Shown: positions 7,754 through 14,989, counted from the stretch's first letter. The stretch is DNA of 15,700 nt from an uncultured Oxalobacteraceae bacterium (GCA_946480015.1 CAMLIL010000116.1:1-15700); one strand, 5' to 3'. The notes: generated by a model not told the origin, from the letters alone. Numbers and translations are program-made.

Positions 7754-8329
7754 ATGGCTATCAGTCTGCAAAAAGGCGGTAACGTTAATCTGAGCAAGGA
7801 AGCTCCCGGCCTGTCGAAATTGATCGTCGGCCTCGGCTGGGACGTGCGCAACACCGACGGCGCCGCCTTCGACCTGGACGGCGCGGTGTTCATGCTGAAC
7901 AGCAGCGGCAAAGTGCGTTCGGATGCCGACTTCGTTTTCTACAACAACCTGAAGTCGACCGACGGCTCGGTGGTGCACTCGGGCGACAACCGCACCGGCG
8001 CCGGCGAGGGCGACGATGAAACCGTCACCATCGACCTGACCAAGGTACCGGCCGATGTCGACAAGGTCGTGCTGGCGGTAACGATTCACGACGCCGAACA
8101 GCGCCGCCAGAACTTCGGGCAAGTGGCCAAGGCCTTCATCCGCTGCGTCAACGCGGCCGGCAACGGCGAGATCGCCCGCTACGACCTGTCGGAAGACAGC
8201 TCGACCGAAGGCGCGATGATCTTCGGCGAAGTCTACCGCGCCGGCAGCGAGTGGAAATTCCGCGCCGTCGGCCAGGGCTTCAAGGGCGGTCTCGGCCCCC
8301 TGGCCAAGAACTACGGCGTCAACATCTAA
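7754..8329 (+). CDS. terD: TerD-family calcium-binding stress protein
   Basis: This is a 191-residue soluble cytoplasmic protein, the usual TerD/TerE length (191-192). It has the TerD beta-sandwich signatures: [10 protein letters not shown] at the N-terminus, VGLGWD at 25-30, FDLDG at 39-43, DADFVFYNN at 57-65, and the calcium-binding loop [13 protein letters not shown] at 77-89. Later come [24 protein letters not shown] and [17 protein letters not shown] favours TerD and the ending YGVNI resembles TerE, so the paralogue label is approximate. Family members bind calcium and are needed for tellurite resistance, phage inhibition and colicin resistance in ter operons. The ATG at 7754 follows GGAGA (7741-7745) at good spacing; the frame is open further upstream but without recognisable sequence. 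It is followed by the AIM24 gene after 24 bases. Confidence 0.93.
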   Translation: MAISLQKGGNVNLSKEAPGLSKLIVGLGWDVRNTDGAAFDLDGAVFMLNSSGKVRSDADFVFYNNLKSTDGSVVHSGDNRTGAGEGDDETVTIDLTKVPADVDKVVLAVTIHDAEQRRQNFGQVAKAFIRCVNAAGNGEIARYDLSEDSSTEGAMIFGEVYRAGSEWKFRAVGQGFKGGLGPLAKNYGVNI

Positions 8330-8353
8330 GTCCGCCATCAAGAGGAAAAAGCC

Positions 8354-9052
8354 ATGCCAGTTTTTACAGTCACCGGTGACGTCGATCCCTTCCTGCACGT
8401 GTCGCTGACGCGCGGCGAGACCATCTACTGCGAGTCCAACGCGATGGTGATGATGGAGTCGACGCTGGACCTGAAGGGCAAGATGAAAGGCGGCCTGGGC
8501 AGCGCGCTGATGCGCACCTTCGCCAACGGCGAGTCGTTCTTCCAGCAGCATATCGAAGCGAGCCGCGGCGATGGCGACTGCCTGCTTTCGCCCACCTTGC
8601 CCGGCGCGATGCAGGTGATCGACGTCGGCCCGCGCCATTACATCCTCAGCGATGGCGCGTTCGTTGCGGCCAGTTCGGGCGTCGACCTGCGCGTGCGTAC
8701 CCAGAGCGTCGGCAATGCGCTGTTCGCCCAGAGCGGCGGCTTCTTCGTCACCGAGACTGGTGGCAATGGCCAGGTGGTGGTGTCCGGTTTCGGCTCGATG
8801 AACGAGCTGGAAGTCGAGCCGGGCAAGGACGCCATCATCGACAACGCCCACGTGGTGGCGTGGGACAGCACCCTGCACTATGAAATCTCGGTTACCACCG
8901 GGCAAAGCGGCGGCTTCCTCGGCAACCTGATCAATAGCCAGACTAGTGGCGAAGGCATGGTGCTGCGGTTTTCCGGCAAGGGCAAAGTGTATGTGTGTTC
9001 GCGTAACCGCGACACGTTCCGTGCCTGGATCCAGCAGGGTTCGGGCCGTTAA
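8354..9052 (+). CDS. AIM24 / TIGR00266-family protein
   Basis: This is a 232-residue protein of the AIM24 family, named after a yeast mitochondrial protein and widespread in bacteria without a settled biochemical role. It is rich in beta strands and glycine, as expected for the double-stranded beta-helix-like fold. Segments such as GETIYCESNAMVMME, KGGLGSALMRTFANGESFF, GFFVTETGG and NAHVVAWDSTLHYEI match the family pattern. There is no signal peptide and no membrane helix, so it is probably cytoplasmic. GAGGA (8342-8346) lies 7 bases before the ATG. The gene sits between two TerD-fold genes, 24 bases after one and 13 bases before the other, so it is clearly in the same operon and likely works with them. 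A membrane-associated or scaffold role is only a guess. Confidence 0.88.
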   Translation: MPVFTVTGDVDPFLHVSLTRGETIYCESNAMVMMESTLDLKGKMKGGLGSALMRTFANGESFFQQHIEASRGDGDCLLSPTLPGAMQVIDVGPRHYILSDGAFVAASSGVDLRVRTQSVGNALFAQSGGFFVTETGGNGQVVVSGFGSMNELEVEPGKDAIIDNAHVVAWDSTLHYEISVTTGQSGGFLGNLINSQTSGEGMVLRFSGKGKVYVCSRNRDTFRAWIQQGSGR

Positions 9053-9065
9053 AGGAGAAAAGATC

Positions 9066-9647
9066 ATGGCAGTTAGTTTGCAAAAAGGGCAGAAGATTTC
9101 GCTCGACAAGGAAGCCGGCGGCGCGCTCTCGCGCGTGGTCATGGGGCTGGGCTGGGATGCCATCAAAACCAAGGGCATCTTCGGCTTCGGCGCCAAGACC
9201 GAAAGCGTGGACCTGGATGCTTCGTGCGTGATGTTTGACGACAGCAACCGGCCGCTCGACATCGTCTGGTTCCGCCAGCTCAAGAGCCGCGACGGCAGCA
9301 TCGTGCACACGGGCGACAACCGCACCGGCGCGGGCGATGGCGACGACGAGCAGATCGTCGTCGACCTGGCCAATGTGCCGGCCAACGTCAAGTCGCTGGT
9401 GTTTACGGTGAACAGCTTCACCGGCCAGAGTTTCGCGCAGGTGCAGAACGCCTATTGCCGCCTGGTCAATGCCGCCAACCAAAAGGAAGTGGCGCGCTAC
9501 GACCTGTCGGTGCAGGGACCGCACACGGCGCAGATCATGGCCAAGCTGTACCGCCATAACGGCGAGTGGAAGATGCATGCGATCGGCGAAAACGGCAGCG
9601 GCCGTACTTTTGACGATCTGTTGCCGGGCATCGTGCAGTATCTGTAG
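9066..9647 (+). CDS. terZ: TerZ-type TerD-family protein
   Basis: This is a 193-residue TerD-fold protein that resembles TerZ more than TerD or TerE. The diagnostic stretches are an inserted glycine-rich loop (KGIFGFGAKTE, 36-46), DLDASCVMFD at 49-58, IVWFRQLKS, FTVNSFTGQSF, and the tail RTFDDLLPGIV in place of the TerD ending. The calcium loop is intact ([13 protein letters not shown], 83-95). AGGAGA follows the AIM24 stop directly and lies 7 bases before the ATG at 9066. It is the last gene of the cluster, with a strong terminator 9 bases after the stop. The genes terA, terB, terE, terF, terX and terY, found in larger ter operons, are not present here, so this is a reduced system. Tellurite resistance is possible but not shown. 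Confidence 0.92.
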   Translation: MAVSLQKGQKISLDKEAGGALSRVVMGLGWDAIKTKGIFGFGAKTESVDLDASCVMFDDSNRPLDIVWFRQLKSRDGSIVHTGDNRTGAGDGDDEQIVVDLANVPANVKSLVFTVNSFTGQSFAQVQNAYCRLVNAANQKEVARYDLSVQGPHTAQIMAKLYRHNGEWKMHAIGENGSGRTFDDLLPGIVQYL

Positions 9648-9656
9648 ATGCAGCAT

Positions 9657-9685
9657 GGAAAACCGAAGTGAACCTTCGGTTTTCC
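9657..9685 (+). terminator. Rho-independent terminator of the ter cluster
   Basis: GGAAAACCGAAG and CTTCGGTTTTCC form a perfect 12-bp stem around the loop TGAAC, 9 bases after the terZ stop. The right arm contains TTTT and is followed by a T/G-rich tail (TGTGTGTTGTTG). The stem has A-runs on the left arm, so it could also work in the reverse direction. Confidence 0.85.
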
Positions 9686-9746
9686 TGTGTGTTGTTGATA
9701 ATTGTCAGGTGTACACTGGTTCCAACTCAACCGCAAGGACACTGCG

Positions 9747-10040
9747 ATGCCTTTCAAACTTAAAGTTGTTTTGGCCGCCGTCCTGGTGACCACGCTCCTG
9801 ACATTTGCAGCCCATCAGTTCTTGCCAACCGTGGGCTGGCTGGAACTGGCGGCGGGATCGCTCGCCGCCTGGCTGGCTGCAATGGCGGTGGCCATCGTGT
9901 TGGTGCTGCTCTACATGACCTTCCTGCAGTTCTTGCTGCGCAAGGGCGCGATCGATACGCAATGGCTGTGGTTCGGCCGCGATCCGGCCGGCCTGGAAGC
10001 GTATCGCCGCAAGCACTGGCGTCCCAGAACGCGCGGCTGA
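9747..10040 (+). CDS. Small two-helix membrane protein, hypothetical
   Basis: This is a 97-residue protein of unknown function. It has two hydrophobic segments, at about 6-24 (KVVLAAVLVTTLLTFAAH) and about 34-60 (a long alanine/valine/leucine stretch ending YMTFLQFLL). A basic C-terminal tail follows with tryptophans and arginines (TQWLWFGRD, AYRRKHWRPRTRG). The tail is probably cytoplasmic by the positive-inside rule. AAGGA (9735-9739) is 7 bases before the ATG at 9747, which supports this start over a TTG further upstream at 9702. It stands alone: a terminator lies before it, and the GntR gene with its own promoter and operator lies after it. I do not recognise a family. Confidence 0.7.
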   Translation: MPFKLKVVLAAVLVTTLLTFAAHQFLPTVGWLELAAGSLAAWLAAMAVAIVLVLLYMTFLQFLLRKGAIDTQWLWFGRDPAGLEAYRRKHWRPRTRG

Positions 10041-10053
10041 GCGCGATCCCAGT

Positions 10054-10085
10054 GTGATATCACGACGTCTGCCATACGCGCAGAC
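10054..10085. other. Palindrome and hairpin after the small membrane protein gene
   Basis: GTGATATCAC (10054-10063) is a perfect 10-bp palindrome 13 bases after the stop codon at 10040. GTCTGC (10067-10072) and GCAGAC (10080-10085) then form a 6-bp stem with a 7-base loop. Neither is followed by a T-run. They could be a weak terminator or a protein-binding site; the rest of the 129-base gap holds the GntR promoter region. Confidence 0.25.
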
Positions 10086-10112
10086 CTCCCGGTGACGTAG
10101 CCATTATTCTGC

Positions 10113-10139
10113 TTGACTTCATGCGCTGACGTGTATACT
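10113..10139 (+). promoter_or_regulatory. Candidate sigma-70 promoter of the GntR/ABC operon
   Basis: TTGACT (10113-10118) and TATACT (10134-10139) resemble -35 and -10 boxes with a 15-base spacer, which is short of the ideal 17. The -10 box lies inside the left arm of the 10133-10164 inverted repeat, so a bound repressor would block it. The leader before the ATG at 10170 would be only about 25 bases. Confidence 0.45.
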
Positions 10140-10164
10140 GTATTATGTAATTAATACAGCATAC
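10133..10164. promoter_or_regulatory. 13+13 bp inverted repeat, likely GntR (YtrA-type) operator
   Basis: GTATACTGTATTA (10133-10145) is the inverted complement of TAATACAGCATAC (10152-10164) apart from one base, with a 6-base spacer TGTAAT. It lies 5 bases before the start of the GntR gene and covers the likely -10 box. That is the position expected for autorepression by a YtrA-type GntR regulator. Confidence 0.65.
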
Positions 10165-10169
10165 AAGCC

Positions 10170-10568
10170 ATGAGTCCTCCGTCAACCCATCTGTTTTCCA
10201 TCGCCACCGGTTCATCCGAACCGATTTACCGGCAACTGGTCGAGCAAACCCGGCGCCTGATCGCCGGCGGCCAGCTCGCGCCCGGCGACCCGATGCCCTC
10301 GGTGCGCGAGATCGCCGGCGCCTTGACGGTCAACCCGATGACCGTCTCCAAAGCCTACGGCATGCTGGAAATGGAAGGCGTGCTGACGCGCCGCCGCGGC
10401 CTGGGCATGGAAGTGGCGCAGGCGCCGCCACGCGGGCACAGCGTGGCCGACCGCGCCGATCTGCTGCGTCCCATCCTCGAACGCGCCGCGCTGGAAGCCG
10501 GCCAGCTGGAACTCGATCCGGACACCGTCCTCGAGCTATTTTCAACCATATTGAAAGCAAAAAAATGA
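10170..10568 (+). CDS. GntR-family transcriptional regulator, YtrA subfamily
   Basis: This is a 132-residue repressor-type protein. Residues about 15-80 are the GntR winged helix-turn-helix (EPIYRQLVEQTRRLIAGG, LAPGDPMPSVREIAGAL, VNPMTVSKAYGMLEMEGV, LTRRRGLG). The C-terminal part is only about 50 residues, too short for the FadR, HutC or MocR effector domains; this short helical tail defines the YtrA subfamily, whose genes usually precede ABC transporter genes. Here the stop codon overlaps the ATG of an ABC ATPase gene by 4 bases (ATGA), so the layout is as expected. An inverted repeat over the promoter suggests it represses its own operon. The start at 10170 has only a weak ribosome-binding site, but the protein sequence begins properly there. 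The inducer is unknown; in Bacillus the ytr operon responds to cell-wall-active antibiotics. Confidence 0.92.
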   Translation: MSPPSTHLFSIATGSSEPIYRQLVEQTRRLIAGGQLAPGDPMPSVREIAGALTVNPMTVSKAYGMLEMEGVLTRRRGLGMEVAQAPPRGHSVADRADLLRPILERAALEAGQLELDPDTVLELFSTILKAKK

Positions 10569-11443
10569 CCACTCCGCTTGTTCAGGTGTCCTCGATCAGC
10601 AAACAGTTCAGCGGCCAGGCCGTCCTCAGCGGGCTGGACTTTTCCATCGAGCGCGGTCAGGTGGTCGGTCTGCTGGGCCGCAACGGCGCCGGCAAATCGA
10701 CCCTGCTCGAATGCCTGCTCGGCCTGCGCGAAACCGATGCGGGCAGCGTGAGCCTGTTCGGCGAAGCGGCCGGCAACCTGTCCGACGGCGTGCGCGCCAA
10801 AATTGGCTACGTGCCGCAGAAGTCCGAACTGTTCGAGTGGCTCACGCCCGACCAGCTGCTGGCCTACTTCAAGGCGCTGTACCCGCACTGGAACGACGCC
10901 AAGGTCGAGGGCCTGCTCACGCGCTGGGGCTTCGATCAGTTCAAGCGAGCCAAGGCGATCAGCAAACTGTCCGGCGGCGAGCAGCAGCGCCTGTCGATCA
11001 TCCGCGCGCTGGCGCACGATCCCGAACTGCTGATCCTGGACGAGCCGGTGTCGGCGCTCGATCCGGTCGGCCGGCGCGAATTCCTGCGCGAGCTGATCGA
11101 CAGCGTGATCGAGCAGGGCACCACGGTGGTGTTCTCGACCCACATCCTGACGGACCTGGAGCGGGTGGCGCTGGACGTGGCCTTCCTCAAGGACGGCAGG
11201 ATCGCGCTGCAGGGCCCGATCGACGAGCTGCTCGACGGCGCGCGCCGGGTGGTGGGGCCGAGCGCCTTGCTCGATGCGCTGCCGGTCGACGGCGAACTGC
11301 GCCGTACATGCGGCGGCGACGGCGCCACCCATGTCGTCACGCGTCGCCCCAATTCCGACTTGCTGGCGCTGGCCGCGCGCGAACCGGCGCTGCGCCTGGA
11401 GCGGCTGTCGCTGGAAGACCTGTTTGTCGAGGTGACGCAATGA
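10565..11443 (+). CDS. ABC transporter ATP-binding protein (YtrB-like)
   Basis: This is a 292-residue ATPase on the cytoplasmic face of an ABC system. Motifs are complete: Walker A GRNGAGKST at 38-46, Q-loop near YVPQKSE, signature LSGGEQQR at 135-142, Walker B ending D159-E160, and switch H193 in STHIL. Residues about 215-292 form a C-terminal extension of unknown role, with LLDALPVDGELRR and a final LSLEDLFVEVTQ that is common in the CcmA/NatA-like export ATPases. The start ATG overlaps the GntR stop as ATGA, and its own stop overlaps the next gene in the same way, so translation of all three is probably coupled. The substrate is not visible from sequence. Confidence 0.93.
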   Translation: MTTPLVQVSSISKQFSGQAVLSGLDFSIERGQVVGLLGRNGAGKSTLLECLLGLRETDAGSVSLFGEAAGNLSDGVRAKIGYVPQKSELFEWLTPDQLLAYFKALYPHWNDAKVEGLLTRWGFDQFKRAKAISKLSGGEQQRLSIIRALAHDPELLILDEPVSALDPVGRREFLRELIDSVIEQGTTVVFSTHILTDLERVALDVAFLKDGRIALQGPIDELLDGARRVVGPSALLDALPVDGELRRTCGGDGATHVVTRRPNSDLLALAAREPALRLERLSLEDLFVEVTQ

Positions 11444-12864
11444 AGCTGCCTGTCTGGCTGAACGAATGCGTGCCGGTGTTCCGCTACGCGGTGAAGCGGC
11501 GCAGTATGCCGGGAAGCAGCCGTTTCACGGCCACAGCGGGTGCCGCGCTGTTGTTGTTGAGCATATTTGCGCTCATGTTCACCCAGCTGTCGGCGTGGCA
11601 GGCGGTCTGCTTCGGCGCAGGCTTGCCGCTGGCGGGGCTGCTGAGCGCCACCTTCCTTCACTACATGAGCGGGGCGGCGCTGCAAAACACGCCGGCCAAC
11701 GCGGCGCTGGTACCGCGCATGAACCGTCTGCTCCGGCGCACCGCGGCCATGCTGTGGTGCGCCGCTCTGCTGGGTTGGGCGATGGTCGGCGCCGTCGTGC
11801 CGCACGGCGCGCTGATCGTGCTGGTCGCCGCGCTCGCCCTGAGCATGCTGGCGCTGGGGCGTGGCGGACGTAGCGAAGGAATCGTTGTCTTCATGGTCGG
11901 CGATCTCGTGCTGGTCACCGGCGGCAAGCCGTTGCGCGATTTCGTCGAGCAGCCGCTCGTGCTGACAATCGCCGTTGGCTTGGCCGTCCTGGTGTCGTGG
12001 CACGTACTGCGCCTGGTGTTTCCGCAAGCTGGCGAAGTGACGATCGAAGCGGACGCCAAGCGCAAACGCTTGCTGAGCGTTGCAGCCCGAAGCAGCAGCA
12101 AGGACTTCGTGCGGCTGCAGGCAACGCGCTCGCGCAGGCCGGTGTACGCCCGGGTGCTGGCGCGTGACGCCGCCCGGCGCCGTCCCGGCCCCTTGATGAT
12201 GCATGCGCTTGGACCGACGGGGCACCGCTACTATATCGCCGTGCCGGCTGTCATCGGCGCGATGGGGCTGGCGCTGGCCAGGCTGGCCGTGCTCACGCTG
12301 GCGCCGGCGCTTCCGCACGACACCGGTATGACCGCGTTCGTTATGGTCATGGCGACGCTGTTCGCGGCGGTGGTGCTGCTGGGGTCGGTCGCCCGTTATG
12401 GACGCGTCATTGCGTACTTCGCGGAGGAACAGGCGCTGGTACGGCTCGCGCCGGGCGTGCCGCGCCCCTTCCTGCTCAATCGGGTGCTCGCGACCGAGGT
12501 GGTGCGCGCACTGCTCGTCGAGTGGGTACTGTACACGGGCCTGCTGATCGCGGTATTGGCGTACTGGCAGGTCTCCGGCGAGGCCTTGCAGCGCATTTTC
12601 ATTTTGATGTGCTGCACGCTGATTCCGCTCGGCTGGCTGCCTCTGCGCGACCACGCCGCGCGGGCGCAAGTCGAATGGCGGCAGGGGCTGGGCGTGAGCG
12701 TGCTGATGACCGCGGGTGCGGCAGCCGCACTGCTGGTCACTCACAAGGTGGCAATGGCGCTGGTGCTGGCCCTGGTACTGGCGGCAGCCTGGCTGATCGG
12801 CGCGGCGCGCTGGCGCAAGATGATGGCCGCGCCTCCAGCCTTTCCGGCGCAGCGCGGCGCTTAA
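11440..12864 (+). CDS. Polytopic membrane protein, probable permease partner of the ABC ATPase
   Basis: This is a 474-residue protein with roughly 11-12 hydrophobic segments, in two groups. The first lies at about 32-190. A basic, probably cytoplasmic stretch follows at about 195-265 (KRKRLLS, RSRRPVYARVLARDAARRR), and a second group runs from about 268 to 460. Its ATG overlaps the ATPase stop as ATGA, and no other permease is near, so it is most likely the membrane half of this transporter. I do not recognise a named family, and no ABC-2 permease motif is clear. The reading frame is open well upstream, inside the ATPase gene, but that part is a shadow of the ATPase. The stop codon shares the bases TTAA with the stop of the convergent gene. 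Confidence 0.82.
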   Translation: MKLPVWLNECVPVFRYAVKRRSMPGSSRFTATAGAALLLLSIFALMFTQLSAWQAVCFGAGLPLAGLLSATFLHYMSGAALQNTPANAALVPRMNRLLRRTAAMLWCAALLGWAMVGAVVPHGALIVLVAALALSMLALGRGGRSEGIVVFMVGDLVLVTGGKPLRDFVEQPLVLTIAVGLAVLVSWHVLRLVFPQAGEVTIEADAKRKRLLSVAARSSSKDFVRLQATRSRRPVYARVLARDAARRRPGPLMMHALGPTGHRYYIAVPAVIGAMGLALARLAVLTLAPALPHDTGMTAFVMVMATLFAAVVLLGSVARYGRVIAYFAEEQALVRLAPGVPRPFLLNRVLATEVVRALLVEWVLYTGLLIAVLAYWQVSGEALQRIFILMCCTLIPLGWLPLRDHAARAQVEWRQGLGVSVLMTAGAAAALLVTHKVAMALVLALVLAAAWLIGAARWRKMMAAPPAFPAQRGA

Positions 12865-14606
12865 TGCGCGCGTGACTGCACCAGCGCGCCGCCGACGCCA
12901 TGGCGGCGGCTTTCGCTGACGGCGGTGACGGTACCGTCGCCGTTGAACACCAGCGCATTGGCGGCGCCGATTTCGGCCGGGTCGGGCGCGAAGCGCTGTC
13001 CGTAGGCCGCCAGCGCGGTGGCCTGGGTGCTGCCGGCAAATCCCGGCTCGACGTCGCTGACGCTCCCGCCCTGGTTGCTGATGCGCGGCGCCTCGATGGC
13101 CTGCGCCATCGGCATGCCGAAATCGATGTGGTTGACGATCGCCTGCAGCACGGTGGTGATGATGGTCGCGCCGCCCGGGGTGCCGATGGTGAAGGCCGGC
13201 TTGCCGTCCTTGAAGGCGATGGTCGGCGTCATGCTGCTGCGCGGGCGCTTGCCCGCTTCGGGCACGTTTGGATCTGGCGCGCTGAAATTGAAGTCGGTCA
13301 GCTCGTTATTGAGCAAAAAGCCGTAGCCCGGCACCACGATCCCGCTGCCGCCCCAGGCTTCGATGGTGAAGGTGTAGGCCACCACGTTGCCGTCGCGGTC
13401 CGACACCGTCAGGTGGGTGGTGTGCGCGCTTTCGGCGCGCGGGTGCACGCCGGCGGGGCGCTGCGGCACGCTCGGGTCGCTCTGGAACAGATACGGATCG
13501 CCGGCCGGCGCGCTCGCCATGGCTTTTCCCAGGTCGATCAGGCGGCGCCGCTCGGTCGCGTAGTCCTTGTTCAGCAGCCCGGCCACCGGAATATCGGTGT
13601 ATTCGGGATCGGCCAGGTAGGCGTTGCGGTCGGCGAACGCCAGCCGGCTGGCCTCGATGTACAGGTGCTCGGCCTGCGCGCGCGGCAGCGACTTGAGATC
13701 GTAGCCTTCGAGGATGTTGAGCGCTTCGCCGACGGTGGTGCCGCCGCTGCTGGGCGGCGCCATGCCGAAGATTTCGTAGCCGCGGTAGGTCGTGCGCACC
13801 GGCTGGCGTATGCGCGCTGCATAATCGGCCAGGTCGGCCAGGGTCATGGCGCCGGCGCGCACGCGGTAGCCCGGCGCGGTGGGGGGCTGGTTGACGGCGG
13901 CGACGATGGCGCGCGCCATGGGGCCGGTGTAGAACGCCTTCGGGCCGCGCGCGGCCAGTGCCCGGTAGGCCTTGGCCAGGTCGGGATTGCGCAGCGTGGT
14001 GCCGGTCCGCAGCGCCTTGCCCTTGTCCAGATAGAGCGCCGCCGTGCTGGTAAAGCGCTGGAAGCGGTCCACGTTCGCGGCGATCTGGCCGTGCAGGTGC
14101 GGCGTGACTGCAAAGCCATGGCTGGCCACGCCGATGGCGGGCGTCAGCACCTGTTTGAACGACATGCTGCCATAGCTGGTTAGCGCCTCGTGCCAGCCGC
14201 TGACGGTGCCCGGCACGCCCACCGACAGGCCGCTGGTGGCGGCCGCATCGAAGTCCAGCGCCTTGCCGTTCTCGTGAAAGTGGGTGGACGTGGTGCTGGC
14301 GGGCGCGGCTTCGCGGTGGTCGATGCTGATCACGCGATGTTCGCGGGCCAGGTAGATCAGCATGAAACCGCCGCCGCCGATGCCGCAGCTGAACGGCTGG
14401 GTGACGCCGAGCGTGGCCGCCGCCGCCACAGCCGCGTCGACCGCGTTGCCGCCCTGGTTCAGGATCGTCATCGCCGACCGGGTGGCCTGTTCGCTGATGG
14501 TCGCCACGGCGCCGCCGGTTCCGGTCGCCACCGGTGTCCCGGCGAAGCTGGCCGGGACCACGATCAACAGTGCGAGTGCCAGCAGGCGTGGTGGATTGGC
14601 GCTCAT
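12861..14606 (-). CDS. ggt: Gamma-glutamyltransferase, exported (Ntn hydrolase)
   Basis: This is a 581-residue enzyme (E. coli Ggt is 580) that cleaves or transfers the gamma-glutamyl group of glutathione and related peptides in the periplasm. A signal peptide of about 22 residues is present (MSANPPRLLALALLIVVP, then ASFA-G). The proenzyme cuts itself before the catalytic threonine, here T396 in SAHTTHLTVSDRDGN, giving a large and a small subunit. Substrate-site motifs are also conserved: EAAPAS in the large subunit, SSMTPT, and the PGG of GTPGGATIITTV. GGGGFMLIY early in the large subunit is also family-typical. AAGGAGA (14613-14619) is 6 bases before the ATG, which fixes the start although the frame is open upstream. 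The ATG overlaps the stop of the lipoprotein gene as ATGA. The small subunit would be residues 396-581. Confidence 0.95.
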   Translation of the reverse strand: MSANPPRLLALALLIVVPASFAGTPVATGTGGAVATISEQATRSAMTILNQGGNAVDAAVAAAATLGVTQPFSCGIGGGGFMLIYLAREHRVISIDHREAAPASTTSTHFHENGKALDFDAAATSGLSVGVPGTVSGWHEALTSYGSMSFKQVLTPAIGVASHGFAVTPHLHGQIAANVDRFQRFTSTAALYLDKGKALRTGTTLRNPDLAKAYRALAARGPKAFYTGPMARAIVAAVNQPPTAPGYRVRAGAMTLADLADYAARIRQPVRTTYRGYEIFGMAPPSSGGTTVGEALNILEGYDLKSLPRAQAEHLYIEASRLAFADRNAYLADPEYTDIPVAGLLNKDYATERRRLIDLGKAMASAPAGDPYLFQSDPSVPQRPAGVHPRAESAHTTHLTVSDRDGNVVAYTFTIEAWGGSGIVVPGYGFLLNNELTDFNFSAPDPNVPEAGKRPRSSMTPTIAFKDGKPAFTIGTPGGATIITTVLQAIVNHIDFGMPMAQAIEAPRISNQGGSVSDVEPGFAGSTQATALAAYGQRFAPDPAEIGAANALVFNGDGTVTAVSESRRHGVGGALVQSRAH

Positions 14607-14989
14607 CGTGCGTCTCCTTGCCTGGTGGTGCGCGTGACGGCCACGGTCACCGCCTTTGAGCTCTGCGCGGGATCGGTCAGGGCGACCGTCAGGCCGGGGA
14701 TCTGGCGCGACGCGAACGAGGGCGCGCGCTGGTCGAGCGTGAAGCGTTCCGGCGCGGCGCCGCCGAGCAGGGTGAGGTGGTAGCGCAGCAGGCCCGCCCA
14801 CACGCACTGCACCGCGGGAGGGCAGCGGCTGTCTTCGACGCGGTCGACCCGCACCGATGCCTGGCGCCCCAGCGGCGCGGCTTGGTGTGGCAACAGGGTC
14901 AGCGTGGAAAGGGGGGGAATATCGCTCGGCGGTGCACTGGCGCAGGCGCAGAGCAGGCAAGCGGCGAGGGTGGTCGTCGGCAGATTCAT
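14603..14989 (-). CDS. Small lipoprotein, hypothetical, upstream of ggt
   Basis: This is a 128-residue protein starting MNLPTTTLAACLLCACASAP. The N-terminus is a short lipoprotein signal with a lipobox-like LCAC, so C16 is the probable lipidated residue, with LAAC at 8-11 a less likely alternative. The mature part is a beta-rich domain with a cysteine pair in DSRCPPAVQCVWAG, which recalls a pattern seen in other uncharacterised bacterial envelope proteins and may form a disulfide. Its stop overlaps the ggt start as ATGA, so the two are very likely co-translated and both act in the envelope. An in-frame ATG at 15073 would add 28 residues without a signal-like start, so 14989 was chosen; its ribosome-binding site is weak. 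The function is unknown. Confidence 0.75.
   Translation of the reverse strand: MNLPTTTLAACLLCACASAPPSDIPPLSTLTLLPHQAAPLGRQASVRVDRVEDSRCPPAVQCVWAGLLRYHLTLLGGAAPERFTLDQRAPSFASRQIPGLTVALTDPAQSSKAVTVAVTRTTRQGDAR

Noticed and set aside
7733..9421. 562-residue open frame antisense to terD, the AIM24 gene and terZ
   Set aside because: It is the reverse-strand shadow of three clear genes. Such frames are common in high-GC DNA, and it has no ribosome-binding site or recognisable domain.
10936..12744. 602-residue open frame antisense to the ABC ATPase and membrane protein genes
   Set aside because: Its sequence is rich in H, Q and R with no domain, as expected from the complement of GC-rich codons.
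12900..14183. 427-residue open frame antisense to ggt
   Set aside because: The ggt gene on the other strand has all catalytic motifs; this frame is its mirror.
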